A stretch of 64,000 nucleotides of DNA from positions 1-64,000 of the forward strand of contig NZ_FNZK01000017.1 in NCBI RefSeq assembly GCF_900109225.1, written 5' to 3'. The notes below the pieces were generated by a model, which did not search any database, was not told where the DNA came from, and saw only the letters and a program-made list of their open reading frames with translations. A program made the translations under genes and the position numbers. This document shows, one piece after another, positions 7,500 through 16,272 of the stretch (its first letter is position 1; each line of letters opens with the position of its first letter). The DNA comes from Propionispira arboris (GTDB taxonomy: Bacteria > Bacillota > Negativicutes > Selenomonadales > Selenomonadaceae).

Positions 7500-8576
7500 T
7501 TATTTAATAATGGTTTTTTCATAAACATCATTAGGCAATGAAGGTCCATCCCATATTTTTTCCATATTCTCTATTACAGTTTTTGTTCCGCCTTGTAAAT
7601 AGGCTCGTGGTGTTTTGTCATCAATGACTAGTCCATCAAGGCCTTCATTAATAATAAGTCCTATGCCAAATCCAACTACCGCCCCTACGGGTCCTCCAAT
7701 AGCTCCACCGATAAATGTACTTATTTCAATAGACCCCCACGCTATTGCCATATCTGTTCCAACGTCTGCAGCACACTTAGTGGATAAAATTTTTGAATTT
7801 GGATCATGCCAATTACTATAAATATCTGCCATAGGAGTAATGATATAAGCTGACGCATTTGTCAATTTGCCAAGTTTACCAGCATATTCAAACCCTTTTA
7901 CTCCGTTCATACGGTTTTCCATTTCTCTCACTCGCACTTTTCTGGAACGTTTAGCCCACTCATTCTCTTCTCTGCTCTTACCAAAAAGTTCTTCCTGCGC
8001 AGTCCGCTTTGTACGTGCTACTTTTGCATCTCCAAACAATCCAATTCCAGTTTCTACTGTGGGGATAGTATTAGCCGCTTGGAAATCTCCACTATCACTT
8101 TTCCAGAATGTTCTGTTCGACATTGCCAAAAGCGAATTATCATTAGGACTGAAATTAGGTACGTACGCCGAATTATTATCAAGCACCATGGCAGCACCAT
8201 TATTAGCAGCAAAAATCTCATCCCAATTTATATTTGCACTTGCAGCAGAAATAATGTTTTGCCCATCATCTTTTATAGTAATACACCCACCACAATAACA
8301 CCCTAAAAGGGAATCCATAATCAGCCCAGGATGCTCGTCAATTTTGGTATCACTTTGTGTTTCTTCCCATTTGAAAGACAATAACGGCTTACAGGTACCT
8401 ATGCGCTTGCAATGGCCAAAAGGCAGCACGTTAACGCCAGCAACACAATCTTGTTCATTTAATAAGGGCTTGCCCATAAAATACATCCCGTGATCCTTTG
8501 GCAATTGAAGTCGTGTAGGTTTTTCTCCCATATTACACCGCACGGTTGCCCCTTCGACAATATAGTTCTTGCCCAT
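7500..8576 (-). CDS. PAAR-like (DUF4280) protein with hydrophobic toxin-type tail
   Basis: Residues 1-115 carry the DUF4280 pattern: an opening VEGATVRCNMG, regularly spaced Cys residues (including GCYCGGC) and a conserved GHCKRIGTCKP block. DUF4280 proteins are PAAR-like tips that cap VgrG spikes. After a polar linker and a basic segment (about residues 190-225), the tail holds a glycine-zipper membrane stretch (STFIGGAIGGPVGAVVGFG, about residue 285), typical of pore-forming or membrane-inserting toxins. Three immunity-type genes follow. The ATG has GGAGTGGTG in front. Toxicity is inferred, not shown. Confidence 0.7.
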   Translation of the reverse strand: MGKNYIVEGATVRCNMGEKPTRLQLPKDHGMYFMGKPLLNEQDCVAGVNVLPFGHCKRIGTCKPLLSFKWEETQSDTKIDEHPGLIMDSLLGCYCGGCITIKDDGQNIISAASANINWDEIFAANNGAAMVLDNNSAYVPNFSPNDNSLLAMSNRTFWKSDSGDFQAANTIPTVETGIGLFGDAKVARTKRTAQEELFGKSREENEWAKRSRKVRVREMENRMNGVKGFEYAGKLGKLTNASAYIITPMADIYSNWHDPNSKILSTKCAADVGTDMAIAWGSIEISTFIGGAIGGPVGAVVGFGIGLIINEGLDGLVIDDKTPRAYLQGGTKTVIENMEKIWDGPSLPNDVYEKTIIK

Positions 8577-8667
8577 TTTGACACCACTCCTATTTGTAAC
8601 TCAAAGTATAAAAATAATATCCATGTGCTTAAAATCTCAATTTATAAGTCACCTTGCACTACATTTT

Positions 8668-9192
8668 TTATTCCAGCTCAACCCGTTCCATTTTAATTCC
8701 CCGAAAGTCTCTCCGCATAATACTTTCCGCGGCATCAAGACGCGCGATGATAATTGTTTCATAACTGTGCTTGACTTTAAATATTGCTTTATTCGGTATT
8801 GCTGTTGCTTTTAACACCAATTCTTTGACCACACTTTTGTCCGGTGTCATACTGCTTTTGTCTGACATACAGTCCACCGCCTGAAAAATTGGTAAGTAAT
8901 AAAGCATCTGCATTTGTTTTGCCGAGCTTATCAATAGTACTTTTTTGCAAAGTAGCTTAGGCACATAAAGTTTGACAGTATCTTTTAATAAATTTGATAG
9001 AAGAAAAAGCTGCCGATTAAGCAGATCAATGAAATCAATATCATCATGATTTGCCAGATTAAATACAGTAATATCATCAATTTTATCAGCATCTTCTGGC
9101 GTAACATACCGTCGTTGGATCTGTTTGATTACATCAGGAATAACAGGAGCATTTACATAGTCCCCATCTTGCCTCAAACGAAAATATTCCAT
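8668..9192 (-). CDS. Unknown soluble protein of the injection-spike island
   Basis: About 174 residues, mixed alpha/beta in composition, with no signal peptide or membrane helix. I do not recognise it. The ATG at 9192 (MEYFRLRQDG) follows GAGG at a spacing of about eight; an upstream ATG at 9216 has no ribosome site. It lies between the VgrG/198-residue gene pair and the PAAR-like toxin, the usual place of effector chaperones or adaptors that load a PAAR protein on VgrG. That role is a guess from position. Confidence 0.5.
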   Translation of the reverse strand: MEYFRLRQDGDYVNAPVIPDVIKQIQRRYVTPEDADKIDDITVFNLANHDDIDFIDLLNRQLFLLSNLLKDTVKLYVPKLLCKKVLLISSAKQMQMLYYLPIFQAVDCMSDKSSMTPDKSVVKELVLKATAIPNKAIFKVKHSYETIIIARLDAAESIMRRDFRGIKMERVELE

Positions 9193-9259
9193 TCTAGTAT
9201 CCTCTTCTTTAATCATATTTGGGGGAGAATTTTATTCAAATGTATTGGTATCATCTGTT

Positions 9260-9856
9260 TCAATTTTTAGTTTCTTCATAGATAAGTATATTTGAACCCC
9301 AATATTCTCCCATCGTAATTTTTAAGTTGTCCATTTTCTGCAGTGCATCATATTCTGGTATTTTAATTGCCTCACCAATCGCTACTTGAGTAATCGTCGT
9401 GGCAATTATATGATATTCCTCAGCCATGTTTAGTTTTACTTTTTTTAAATGTACCGGGCGAACCTTATGGGCATACATGCCTGTCTTGGCTGCAACAGCC
9501 AAGCGCTCCAAACGTTTTCTTAGATATTGCCAGACAAAATCCATTTTATAGACAGCACAGCATTCCGTCGGATCAAGGAAAAATTTTTCATCATACAAAT
9601 CCACTCGGTATTCCCAAATATCATCCATGATATTCGTACGTAAAAAAGAAATACAGATCCCTGCAGCTGGTCCTTTTATTCCTGCAGCTTGTTGTATACT
9701 GGCTTGACAACAAACTTGCTTGATAGCAGTTGATAAATCGTTCAATATACTTTTCTTGTTCGCAAAAAGGACTTGTTCTATTGCCGGAAAATCTTCTTCT
9801 GCCCAGCCTTCTGTTTGGGCTTTTATAAACTCTTGTATTAGTTTTTCATGGATCAT
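9260..9856 (-). CDS. Unknown soluble protein coupled to vgrG
   Basis: This 198-residue protein has no signal peptide or membrane helix and contains two Cys pairs (VCCQAS and ECCAVY). Its ATG overlaps the stop of the upstream VgrG gene by four bases, so the two are translationally coupled. I do not recognise the family; an adaptor or spike-assembly role is plausible from position only. Confidence 0.5.
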   Translation of the reverse strand: MIHEKLIQEFIKAQTEGWAEEDFPAIEQVLFANKKSILNDLSTAIKQVCCQASIQQAAGIKGPAAGICISFLRTNIMDDIWEYRVDLYDEKFFLDPTECCAVYKMDFVWQYLRKRLERLAVAAKTGMYAHKVRPVHLKKVKLNMAEEYHIIATTITQVAIGEAIKIPEYDALQKMDNLKITMGEYWGSNILIYEETKN

Positions 9857-11430
9857 TTCTGTACGTTAACCTTTGCCCCTCTGAGATTGATATCTCCTTT
9901 AAGGTTAATTTCACCAGCACCTTGTTGTATACTAATTTCTTCCATACCACTTATTGCTATTTTACTGGTCTTGCTAGTTATTTCAATATCTTCTTCAGCT
10001 TCTAGCGTAATCTTTTTATCACTTTTGATGGTTACACCACCATCGTCTGTCAACGTCATGAGTAAATTATCATTGGCAATAATTTCGATGCCGCCAGGAT
10101 TGAGAATCACTTGTTTTCCGTATACGGTACTAAGAATTTTAGTGTCAGGATCGTCCCGCTTACCACGCTTCGAAGGAGTAAGATTAACCGAACTTGCGGC
10201 CACAGCCTGTTCTTCTTTATTGCCGGGGAAGTATACTCTTACATTGTCGCCAATCTCAGGCATACAGTACCAACCGCTGCCATCTGGCGAGGAATAGACC
10301 GTGGTATAGGGGAAAAACCAGGTTCCGCCATCATCCCATTCTTCGTCAATTTCGGTGATATGCACTTTTACTTGGTCTTTGGATACTTCTTTTACTACGC
10401 CATGCAGAGATATTCCCGCCAGTTTGGTATTATATAGATCATCTTGCATTAAGCCTTGCTTTGTTGTAAGAATATAGGTGTTGTTTACAGCACCTTTTTC
10501 CATGACAGTCTGTATGGATCTTATGTACCAGGTCAATCCTAAAAAAGTTACCATTTGCCCGAGCTGTAGAAGATCCAATGATTTGGCTTCACAGTAGGTA
10601 AAGTCATTTTCACTAAACGCTACACCACTGTTTTTTCGGTTATTCTTGCTGGCTACTGCGTAAGCTTTCATATTCCGATGAATTTTATAGTCTGACACAT
10701 TTAGCTCTGGCCCTGTAGATTCTTGCTTTTGATTGCTATTTTCCTCACCAGTATTACCGTTTTGGTCTTGATCATCTTCTTGCCGTGGCTGCGGTGGCAG
10801 ACCAAAATAGACTTTTGGACTATCGAAAGTGATATCTGGCGTCAAGCCGAGGTTAAAATGGGATGCCAGCCGCTTTAAAAATTCCCAATCACTTTCTTGA
10901 TACTGTATGACCAGACATTCAGTGCTTGCTTCATCCAAGTTGTCTTCAGTAGTAACCACGTCGTCTTTCAAATTCGGCACATATTCACGTGCTAGAGAAT
11001 TCACCCTTTCAAAAATATAGCTATATGGCTCGCCTTCTCGTTGAAAGGAACGATTATGTTTTATTACATCTAACTGATAGCTAAAGCTACTAGCTTCAAT
11101 ATCGAGGTGTCTTAATCCAGCCACAGTCCTTTGACTTATATTTGTTACGAATCCTTTAAACAGAATTTTTTCAGTTCCTTTGCCGTCAATATATTTCAAT
11201 GTTACTGGTGTATTTTCAGTAGTAGTCTGTACATAGTCCTGTTTTTGTTCGGTTACGATATCTGGCAGCGTACCATTGATATATAGCTTGGCATGTTCGT
11301 TAATTTCTTGAGTGATTTTCAAAGTCAGGATATCTTTAAATTCATAGGGAGAAAAGTGTACACTGTGCCAGCTGATAGCTTTACCGGCACTCGCCAAGGC
11401 TTCCACTGCTTGCTGTTCATAGTTTTCCAT
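9853..11430 (-). CDS. vgrG: VgrG-type spike protein with phage GpD-like domain
   Basis: At 525 residues this is a complete VgrG: N-terminal GpD-like barrels, the conserved YQESDWEFLKRLASH motif (about residue 176), a Gln/Glu/Asn-rich insert (about residues 218-245), the OB domain (about residues 345-420), and a C-terminal beta-helix of short repeats (IKSDKKITLEAEEDIEITSK) ending in a GEINLKGDINLRG needle-like segment. It is more divergent from the two other VgrG sequences here than they are from each other. It follows the DcrB-like gene with a one-base overlap and is coupled to the next gene. Confidence 0.88.
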   Translation of the reverse strand: MENYEQQAVEALASAGKAISWHSVHFSPYEFKDILTLKITQEINEHAKLYINGTLPDIVTEQKQDYVQTTTENTPVTLKYIDGKGTEKILFKGFVTNISQRTVAGLRHLDIEASSFSYQLDVIKHNRSFQREGEPYSYIFERVNSLAREYVPNLKDDVVTTEDNLDEASTECLVIQYQESDWEFLKRLASHFNLGLTPDITFDSPKVYFGLPPQPRQEDDQDQNGNTGEENSNQKQESTGPELNVSDYKIHRNMKAYAVASKNNRKNSGVAFSENDFTYCEAKSLDLLQLGQMVTFLGLTWYIRSIQTVMEKGAVNNTYILTTKQGLMQDDLYNTKLAGISLHGVVKEVSKDQVKVHITEIDEEWDDGGTWFFPYTTVYSSPDGSGWYCMPEIGDNVRVYFPGNKEEQAVAASSVNLTPSKRGKRDDPDTKILSTVYGKQVILNPGGIEIIANDNLLMTLTDDGGVTIKSDKKITLEAEEDIEITSKTSKIAISGMEEISIQQGAGEINLKGDINLRGAKVNVQK

Positions 11431-12059
11431 TATATACCTCCTCCTGGCAAAGTTTTGTTCTCGTCTCCTAGTATCGGTTTAGGAATCACGCGCACCGACT
11501 TCATTATTTGATGTGCTAATGGACGCCATGCAGCATAATCATCAAACCTGCAGCTGAAAATCCCCATAAGTACATTACCGTCCATTTCTCGAAAGAATCT
11601 GAGCTGGTACAATGGTTGACCAAGCGTGGGGCTTTTGAATTCTATAAAACCAACTGTTTTTTCTTCAACAGTTTCAGTTCCCTCTTCAATAAATAGATAG
11701 GAAGGATTTAACTTTATAAGAAGGGCTTTTACTCCATCTTTTACTTCGGGAATGTTTTCATCCGTAATACCATTCGGAATGCAGCTTAAGGTAATGTTGA
11801 TACCGCCTGTACTATCGGTTTGGATAACTTTAGGTCGATCTTCTGATGGATATTTCAGCCGGGCAAACTCTGCTGGCATATCTTCAAATACAGTAGGGAT
11901 ATAGATTTTTAGCTGATCATCAAAAAAAATGCGCTCTTCAAATTCATAGTATTGATTATTGATTGTTACACCCTCATAGATATTTTGACTTTGGATTTGC
12001 TCCTGTTTTTCCACCTGATTAATTACACGACGGATTTGTTCATCTGCATATTCAGTCAT
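11430..12059 (-). CDS. DcrB/DUF1795-like protein of the spike operon
   Basis: At 209 residues, it has a coiled N-terminus and a core resembling the DcrB/PsbP-like fold found beside VgrG genes in type VI loci: a predicted strand pattern around YIPTVFEDMPAEFARLKYP and a C-terminal GIFSCRFDDYAAWRPLAHQIMKSVRV. It is the first gene of the minus-strand island and probably helps load or assemble the spike. The family link rests on pattern and context and is moderate. Confidence 0.5.
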   Translation of the reverse strand: MTEYADEQIRRVINQVEKQEQIQSQNIYEGVTINNQYYEFEERIFFDDQLKIYIPTVFEDMPAEFARLKYPSEDRPKVIQTDSTGGINITLSCIPNGITDENIPEVKDGVKALLIKLNPSYLFIEEGTETVEEKTVGFIEFKSPTLGQPLYQLRFFREMDGNVLMGIFSCRFDDYAAWRPLAHQIMKSVRVIPKPILGDENKTLPGGGI

Positions 12060-12141
12060 AACCTTTTCGCGCTCCTTTGCATCTGCTTAGCAAAATTTTT
12101 GTATTTCTTACAAAATATGTATACTAACTTTTTATGACACG

Positions 12142-12183
12142 AAAAAAAGACGACAAACTAACTATCAAATCAGTTTAATCGCC
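12142..12183 (-). terminator. Attenuator-like hairpin ahead of the spike operon
   Basis: On the minus strand GGCGATTAAACT pairs imperfectly with AGTTTGTCGTC and is followed by seven T. It lies about 85 bases before the first gene of the spike operon and no gene ends just upstream, so it may be a leader attenuator. Confidence 0.45.
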
Positions 12184-12529
12184 TTATGAAAAATCACCCT
12201 ATATCATTCTTTATGAATTCGTAATTTCCGTGCCTCTTGGTTAACCGTTTCAAATCTTTATCACATCTTTTCGTATCTATTGTTGTACATTTTATTACAA
12301 AACAGTTTACTACAAACGTTATAAATGAATCTTTATTCTAGTCTTACCAAGCAAGAAAGCTTCGCTTTTTAAATAAGAAGCAAGCTTCTGAATCTTATGA
12401 ATCAATACATTTTAATAATGTTGATTCATACTATCTATAAAAAATCAGTATACACTTATTTCCTTTTAATTTACATAGGCAAAAAGACTTGGATATTGTA
12501 ACAACTATATATTTACTGCAATCCGTCGG
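12184..12529. other. Noncoding AT-rich spacer
   Basis: No credible gene is seen. It contains an inverted repeat, TGAATCAA at 12398-12405 with TTGATTCA at 12421-12428, which could be the outer end of the adjacent IS200 relic or a terminator. Confidence 0.4.
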
Positions 12530-12892
12530 TTATAAAACACACAAAAAAGATATTATAATTTTATATTTATTATCATAATATCCCTTCCTTTGATTTTCCT
12601 TTAATTTCCAAACTTTTTTTATTTCACTCAAGTCATTATTGCACTTTTCCCTTTCAAGTATCTCATAAATTCTGCTACACTCAATTTCGGCGGAATACTT
12701 ACGCATAAATGTACATGATCTGCACATACTGCACCTTCAATTATTTTCACATTTTTATATTTGCAGAGCCTTATTAATATTTCTCGTACATCCACCTTTA
12801 TTTTCCCGTACAAAACTTTCCGTCTGTACTTCGGTATAAATACTGTGATACTGGCATTTCCATTTTGTATGTGCTAAGCTTGAGCTGTCCAT
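12530..12892 (-). pseudogene. tnpA: IS200/IS605-family transposase TnpA relic
   Basis: The frame from the ATG at 12892 reads MDSSSLAHTKWKCQYH, typical of IS200 TnpA, then loses frame. A second frame continues with YGKIKVDVREILIRLC and the HUH-type histidine motif (CADHVHLCVSIPP, where HVH is the metal-binding pair). A further frameshift leads into WKLKENQRKGYY. The catalytic tyrosine region is missing or scrambled, so the element is dead. Confidence 0.8.
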
Positions 12893-12999
12893 TCGGGATC
12901 CTCCTATGTTTTATGATATTAGCTTGCGACACCATTATCATACTAACACAGGAGGTTTTTTCAATTCACCCGCAGTAACGCTTCTGCTTACTCTGTTCT

Positions 13000-13016
13000 C
13001 CCCAGCATAGCTGGGG
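13000..13016. repeat. Hairpin at the IS200 element end
   Basis: CCCCAGC/GCTGGGG with a three-base loop forms the subterminal hairpin typical of IS200/IS605 ends, about 110 bases outside the tnpA relic start. Confidence 0.6.
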
Positions 13017-13149
13017 GATTAAGATTTTCATTAATATTATAATATCCACTTCCATATAAGCTTGTCGCTATCTCCGCGGAAAACAGGACCGTCACCTGAC
13101 TGATTCAGTATATCCTCTGCAAAGTTCTGTATAAGGACAAATTTGCCAA

Positions 13150-13196
13150 AAAAACCGGTTATTATAAAATGTTACATTTTATAATAACCGGTTTTT
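13150..13196 (-). terminator. Strong bidirectional terminator
   Basis: A long perfect stem (ACCGGTTATTATAAAATG with its complement) is flanked by A and T runs on both sides. It ends the ABC exporter gene whose stop is at 13204. Confidence 0.85.
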
Positions 13197-13203
13197 ACGT
13201 GAA

Positions 13204-14958
13204 TTATGAGTCTTCCTTTAATTCATCAAGTCCCTCGAATTGCATTTTATAATATTTTGCATATAACCCGCCGCGTGCCAGCAAAGAATCATGTGAACCT
13301 GATTCTTGAATTCCTTTATGATTCATCACCAGAATTTCGTCAGCATTGCGAATTGTACTGAGGCGATGCGCCACTACAATCGTCGTACGATCTTTGGAAA
13401 GACGTTCCAAAGAAGCTTGAATATATCGTTCACTTTCATTGTCCAAAGCCGATGTAGCTTCATCCAATATAAGGATTTTCGGATTTTTCAAAAAAACACG
13501 GGCAATTGAAATGCGTTGTTTCTGGCCACCAGAAAGTCTTGTACCACGTTCCCCAACATAACTTTCATACCCATCTTCCAACGACATAATAAAATCATGG
13601 ATATTCGCATTTTTTGCTGCGGCAATAATTTCTGCCTGTGTCGCCTCCGGTTTTCCATAAGCGATATTATCACGAATATTACCAGCAAACATATATACAT
13701 CCTGTTGAACAATACCAATGGCATCGCGCAGCGATTTCAACGTAACATCGCGTATATCTTTGCCATCAATCAAAACAGCCCCTGCTGAAACATCATAAAA
13801 TCTTGGCAAAAGTGAACATAAGGTTGTTTTTCCGCCACCGGATGGTCCTACCAATGCAATTGTTTTTCCTGCGGGAATCAAGACATTCACATTCTGCAAT
13901 ATGCCAGCATTTTCATCGTAGTGAAACGAAACATCCTTATATTCTATATGCCCTGTAACATCATGAAGCGAAACCGCATTTTCTTTGTCAACAATTTCCG
14001 GGGTTGTCTTAACCACTTCCATAAATCTTTTAAAACCAGAATAGCCTTTTTGCAGTTGTTCAGTAAAATTAATCAATACATCTATTGGGTTCAAGAAAAT
14101 GCCGATATACAAGGCATATACTGCTAAATCAGTAACTTGCAGGCTGCCATTCGCAATAAAAAAACCACCGCTGACTAAAATTGCCGTATATAATAAACCT
14201 TGAAAAAAAGCATTTCCCGCGACAAAACTCCCCATCACTTTGTAACTATTTTCTTTAGAATCCAAAAATTGTAAATTACTGCCACTAAATTTTGCTCGTT
14301 CTAATTCTTCATTGGCAAATGATTTCACAACCCGAATCCCAGACAAACTATCTTGTACACTTGAATTGACACCCGCAATTTTTTTCCGATTATCCATAAA
14401 AACTGCTTTCATTTTCCTGTTTTTATGAATACTGAAGGCGACCATACATACTGTAATGACAAATAAAATCAATGTCATTTGTACATTAAGAAACAGCAAC
14501 AGCAAAAAAGATCCTAATATTTTTACAGTAGAAATAAAAATGTTTTCCGGACCATGATGCGCCAGTTCCGAAATATCAAATAAATCCGATACCAATTTGG
14601 ACATCATCTCGCCCGTGTTATTTCTATCATAATACGAAAAAGACAGCCGCTGATAATGGTTGAACAAATCCTGACGCATATCACTTTCCATACGCGCCCC
14701 CATAATATGTCCCCACGTTGTAATATAATACTGACACACATAACGAATACTGTACATTACAAGCATCCCGATACCAACCCAGCTTATAATATGCCAGATT
14801 CCACTCGTTGTAGGGGTAAAGATTCCATGCGTAAGAAAATACAGCAACTGTGGAAACGCCAAATCAATAACGGATACTACAAACGCACAAAATAGATCAC
14901 AATAAAATAAACGTTGATATGGTTTATAATATTGAATAAATGTTTTAAAAATAGACAT
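13204..14958 (-). CDS. MsbA-like ABC exporter, fused permease and ATPase
   Basis: About 584 residues: a six-helix ABC transmembrane domain (residues 10-315) and a nucleotide-binding domain with Walker A GPSGGGKTT, Q-loop IVQQDVYMF, signature LSGGQKQR, Walker B ILILDEATSALD and an H-loop histidine (VVAHRLST). This is the MsbA/MDR type that works as a dimer and exports lipids or drugs from the cytoplasmic membrane. I chose the ATG at 14958, which has GGAGG five bases upstream, over one at 14973. Gene is monocistronic with its own terminator. The substrate cannot be told from sequence. Confidence 0.88.
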   Translation of the reverse strand: MSIFKTFIQYYKPYQRLFYCDLFCAFVVSVIDLAFPQLLYFLTHGIFTPTTSGIWHIISWVGIGMLVMYSIRYVCQYYITTWGHIMGARMESDMRQDLFNHYQRLSFSYYDRNNTGEMMSKLVSDLFDISELAHHGPENIFISTVKILGSFLLLLFLNVQMTLILFVITVCMVAFSIHKNRKMKAVFMDNRKKIAGVNSSVQDSLSGIRVVKSFANEELERAKFSGSNLQFLDSKENSYKVMGSFVAGNAFFQGLLYTAILVSGGFFIANGSLQVTDLAVYALYIGIFLNPIDVLINFTEQLQKGYSGFKRFMEVVKTTPEIVDKENAVSLHDVTGHIEYKDVSFHYDENAGILQNVNVLIPAGKTIALVGPSGGGKTTLCSLLPRFYDVSAGAVLIDGKDIRDVTLKSLRDAIGIVQQDVYMFAGNIRDNIAYGKPEATQAEIIAAAKNANIHDFIMSLEDGYESYVGERGTRLSGGQKQRISIARVFLKNPKILILDEATSALDNESERYIQASLERLSKDRTTIVVAHRLSTIRNADEILVMNHKGIQESGSHDSLLARGGLYAKYYKMQFEGLDELKEDS

Positions 14959-15068
14959 AAAATCCTCCGCCATTTATAAACTTATATGGTTTCACAGAGA
15001 TCCTTTAGCTGGATCTGCGAAAAATGTTGAATAAAACCATCCATATTAGTCTATCATGATCATAGTTC

Positions 15069-16223
15069 TTATTCCACTTTCTTTTCAAGAAGACACTGCA
15101 TTTTTTTCGCTACCGCCTCAACCTGTTTCATTTTGACCCAAGCCCGAATTTCCGTTCCTTTTAATTCAGTCGGCACAACTTCACCTTTGGGCAGAGCCAT
15201 ATTATCCTTAAATTCTTGTAATTGTGGAATATTAAAAGCAACGGCCTGCGTAATCAAATCAAATTCTGTTACATCTAACGCACCGCGCCGCAGCTTTAAA
15301 ATCATATCAACAAAATCAGCGGGTCGTCTCTGCACGAGAATACGAATGCCTTCACTGAACGTACTCGCTGCCTCAACCCAGTCTGCTGGCAAACTCATCC
15401 GCTCTGACCACGCAGAAAAGCCTTCTTTAGGCAAAGCAAAACCTAGTGCAGCAAAACGAACTTTTGAATTCTGTGAAAGATTAGCAACTGCATCCAGCCC
15501 CAGCATACTCGCAGAAAATTTATCCATTGGTAGTGCAGCAAGTTCTGCAAAAGCAACAGATAATAGGGACAAATCTTTCAGCACCGCAAAAAATCGACTT
15601 GGCTCTTTCGCTTCAGACAGTGTCATCACAAGTTCTGGCAGCATTTCATTGGGTGATACCTGCATTAGATCTTTTTGAACCGTTCTTGCCAGTTCCAGCG
15701 TGTCTGTTTCAATTGTAAACCCAAATTGAGCAGTTTGTCTTGCCAAACGCAAGGCATTCAACGGATCATTGGTAAAAGCCGAACTTGTCGCTTTAAGTAC
15801 CTTCGCCCCTATAGCCATTTGTCCCTGATATGGATCAATAATTTCGCCGGTCAGACTGTCTTTAGCCATCGCATTAATCGTGGTGTCACGGCGCAGTAAG
15901 TCGACTTCAATTCCGATTTTAGGTTTCGCTGATATGCGAATCTGTCCATCGTCTGCTTTCTGCTCCGTTCTGGCAAATGCGACTTCACTACGGATACCAT
16001 CAACCATTACGTAAAAAACAGGAAACGGCGTTCCGCTTTCTTTTGCCTGTGGAAACAGCAATTTAAAGTTTTTCTTGACCATTCCAACCACGGTAAAATC
16101 AATTTGCTTTGTGCGAATCCCCAGCAAGCTGTCACGAACACAAGCCCCCGTCCGAAACAGGCGGCCACCATTTTCCGCAATCATTTCAGCAAAAGTTTGC
16201 TCTGTTAATCCATTTGTACTCAT
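15069..16223 (-). CDS. CCA-adding enzyme/poly(A) polymerase relative with altered active site
   Basis: At 384 residues it has the class II nucleotidyltransferase head: GACVRDSLLG (about residue 26) and the RRDTTINAMA motif (about residue 110), followed by the NDPLNALRLAR neck region. In the catalytic metal-binding block, where the family has Asp-X-Asp (KDxDF or RDxDW), this protein has KQIDF, so the first aspartate is Gln. The tail is shorter and diverged. It may be an inactive or regulatory paralogue, or have changed specificity. The ATG has a GGGGGA tract upstream. It stands alone next to a DEAD-box helicase gene. Confidence 0.7.
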   Translation of the reverse strand: MSTNGLTEQTFAEMIAENGGRLFRTGACVRDSLLGIRTKQIDFTVVGMVKKNFKLLFPQAKESGTPFPVFYVMVDGIRSEVAFARTEQKADDGQIRISAKPKIGIEVDLLRRDTTINAMAKDSLTGEIIDPYQGQMAIGAKVLKATSSAFTNDPLNALRLARQTAQFGFTIETDTLELARTVQKDLMQVSPNEMLPELVMTLSEAKEPSRFFAVLKDLSLLSVAFAELAALPMDKFSASMLGLDAVANLSQNSKVRFAALGFALPKEGFSAWSERMSLPADWVEAASTFSEGIRILVQRRPADFVDMILKLRRGALDVTEFDLITQAVAFNIPQLQEFKDNMALPKGEVVPTELKGTEIRAWVKMKQVEAVAKKMQCLLEKKVE

Positions 16224-16272
16224 TTGTTCTTTGTCCCCCAGCTTTCTTTAAAATCCCCAATATATATTTTTC

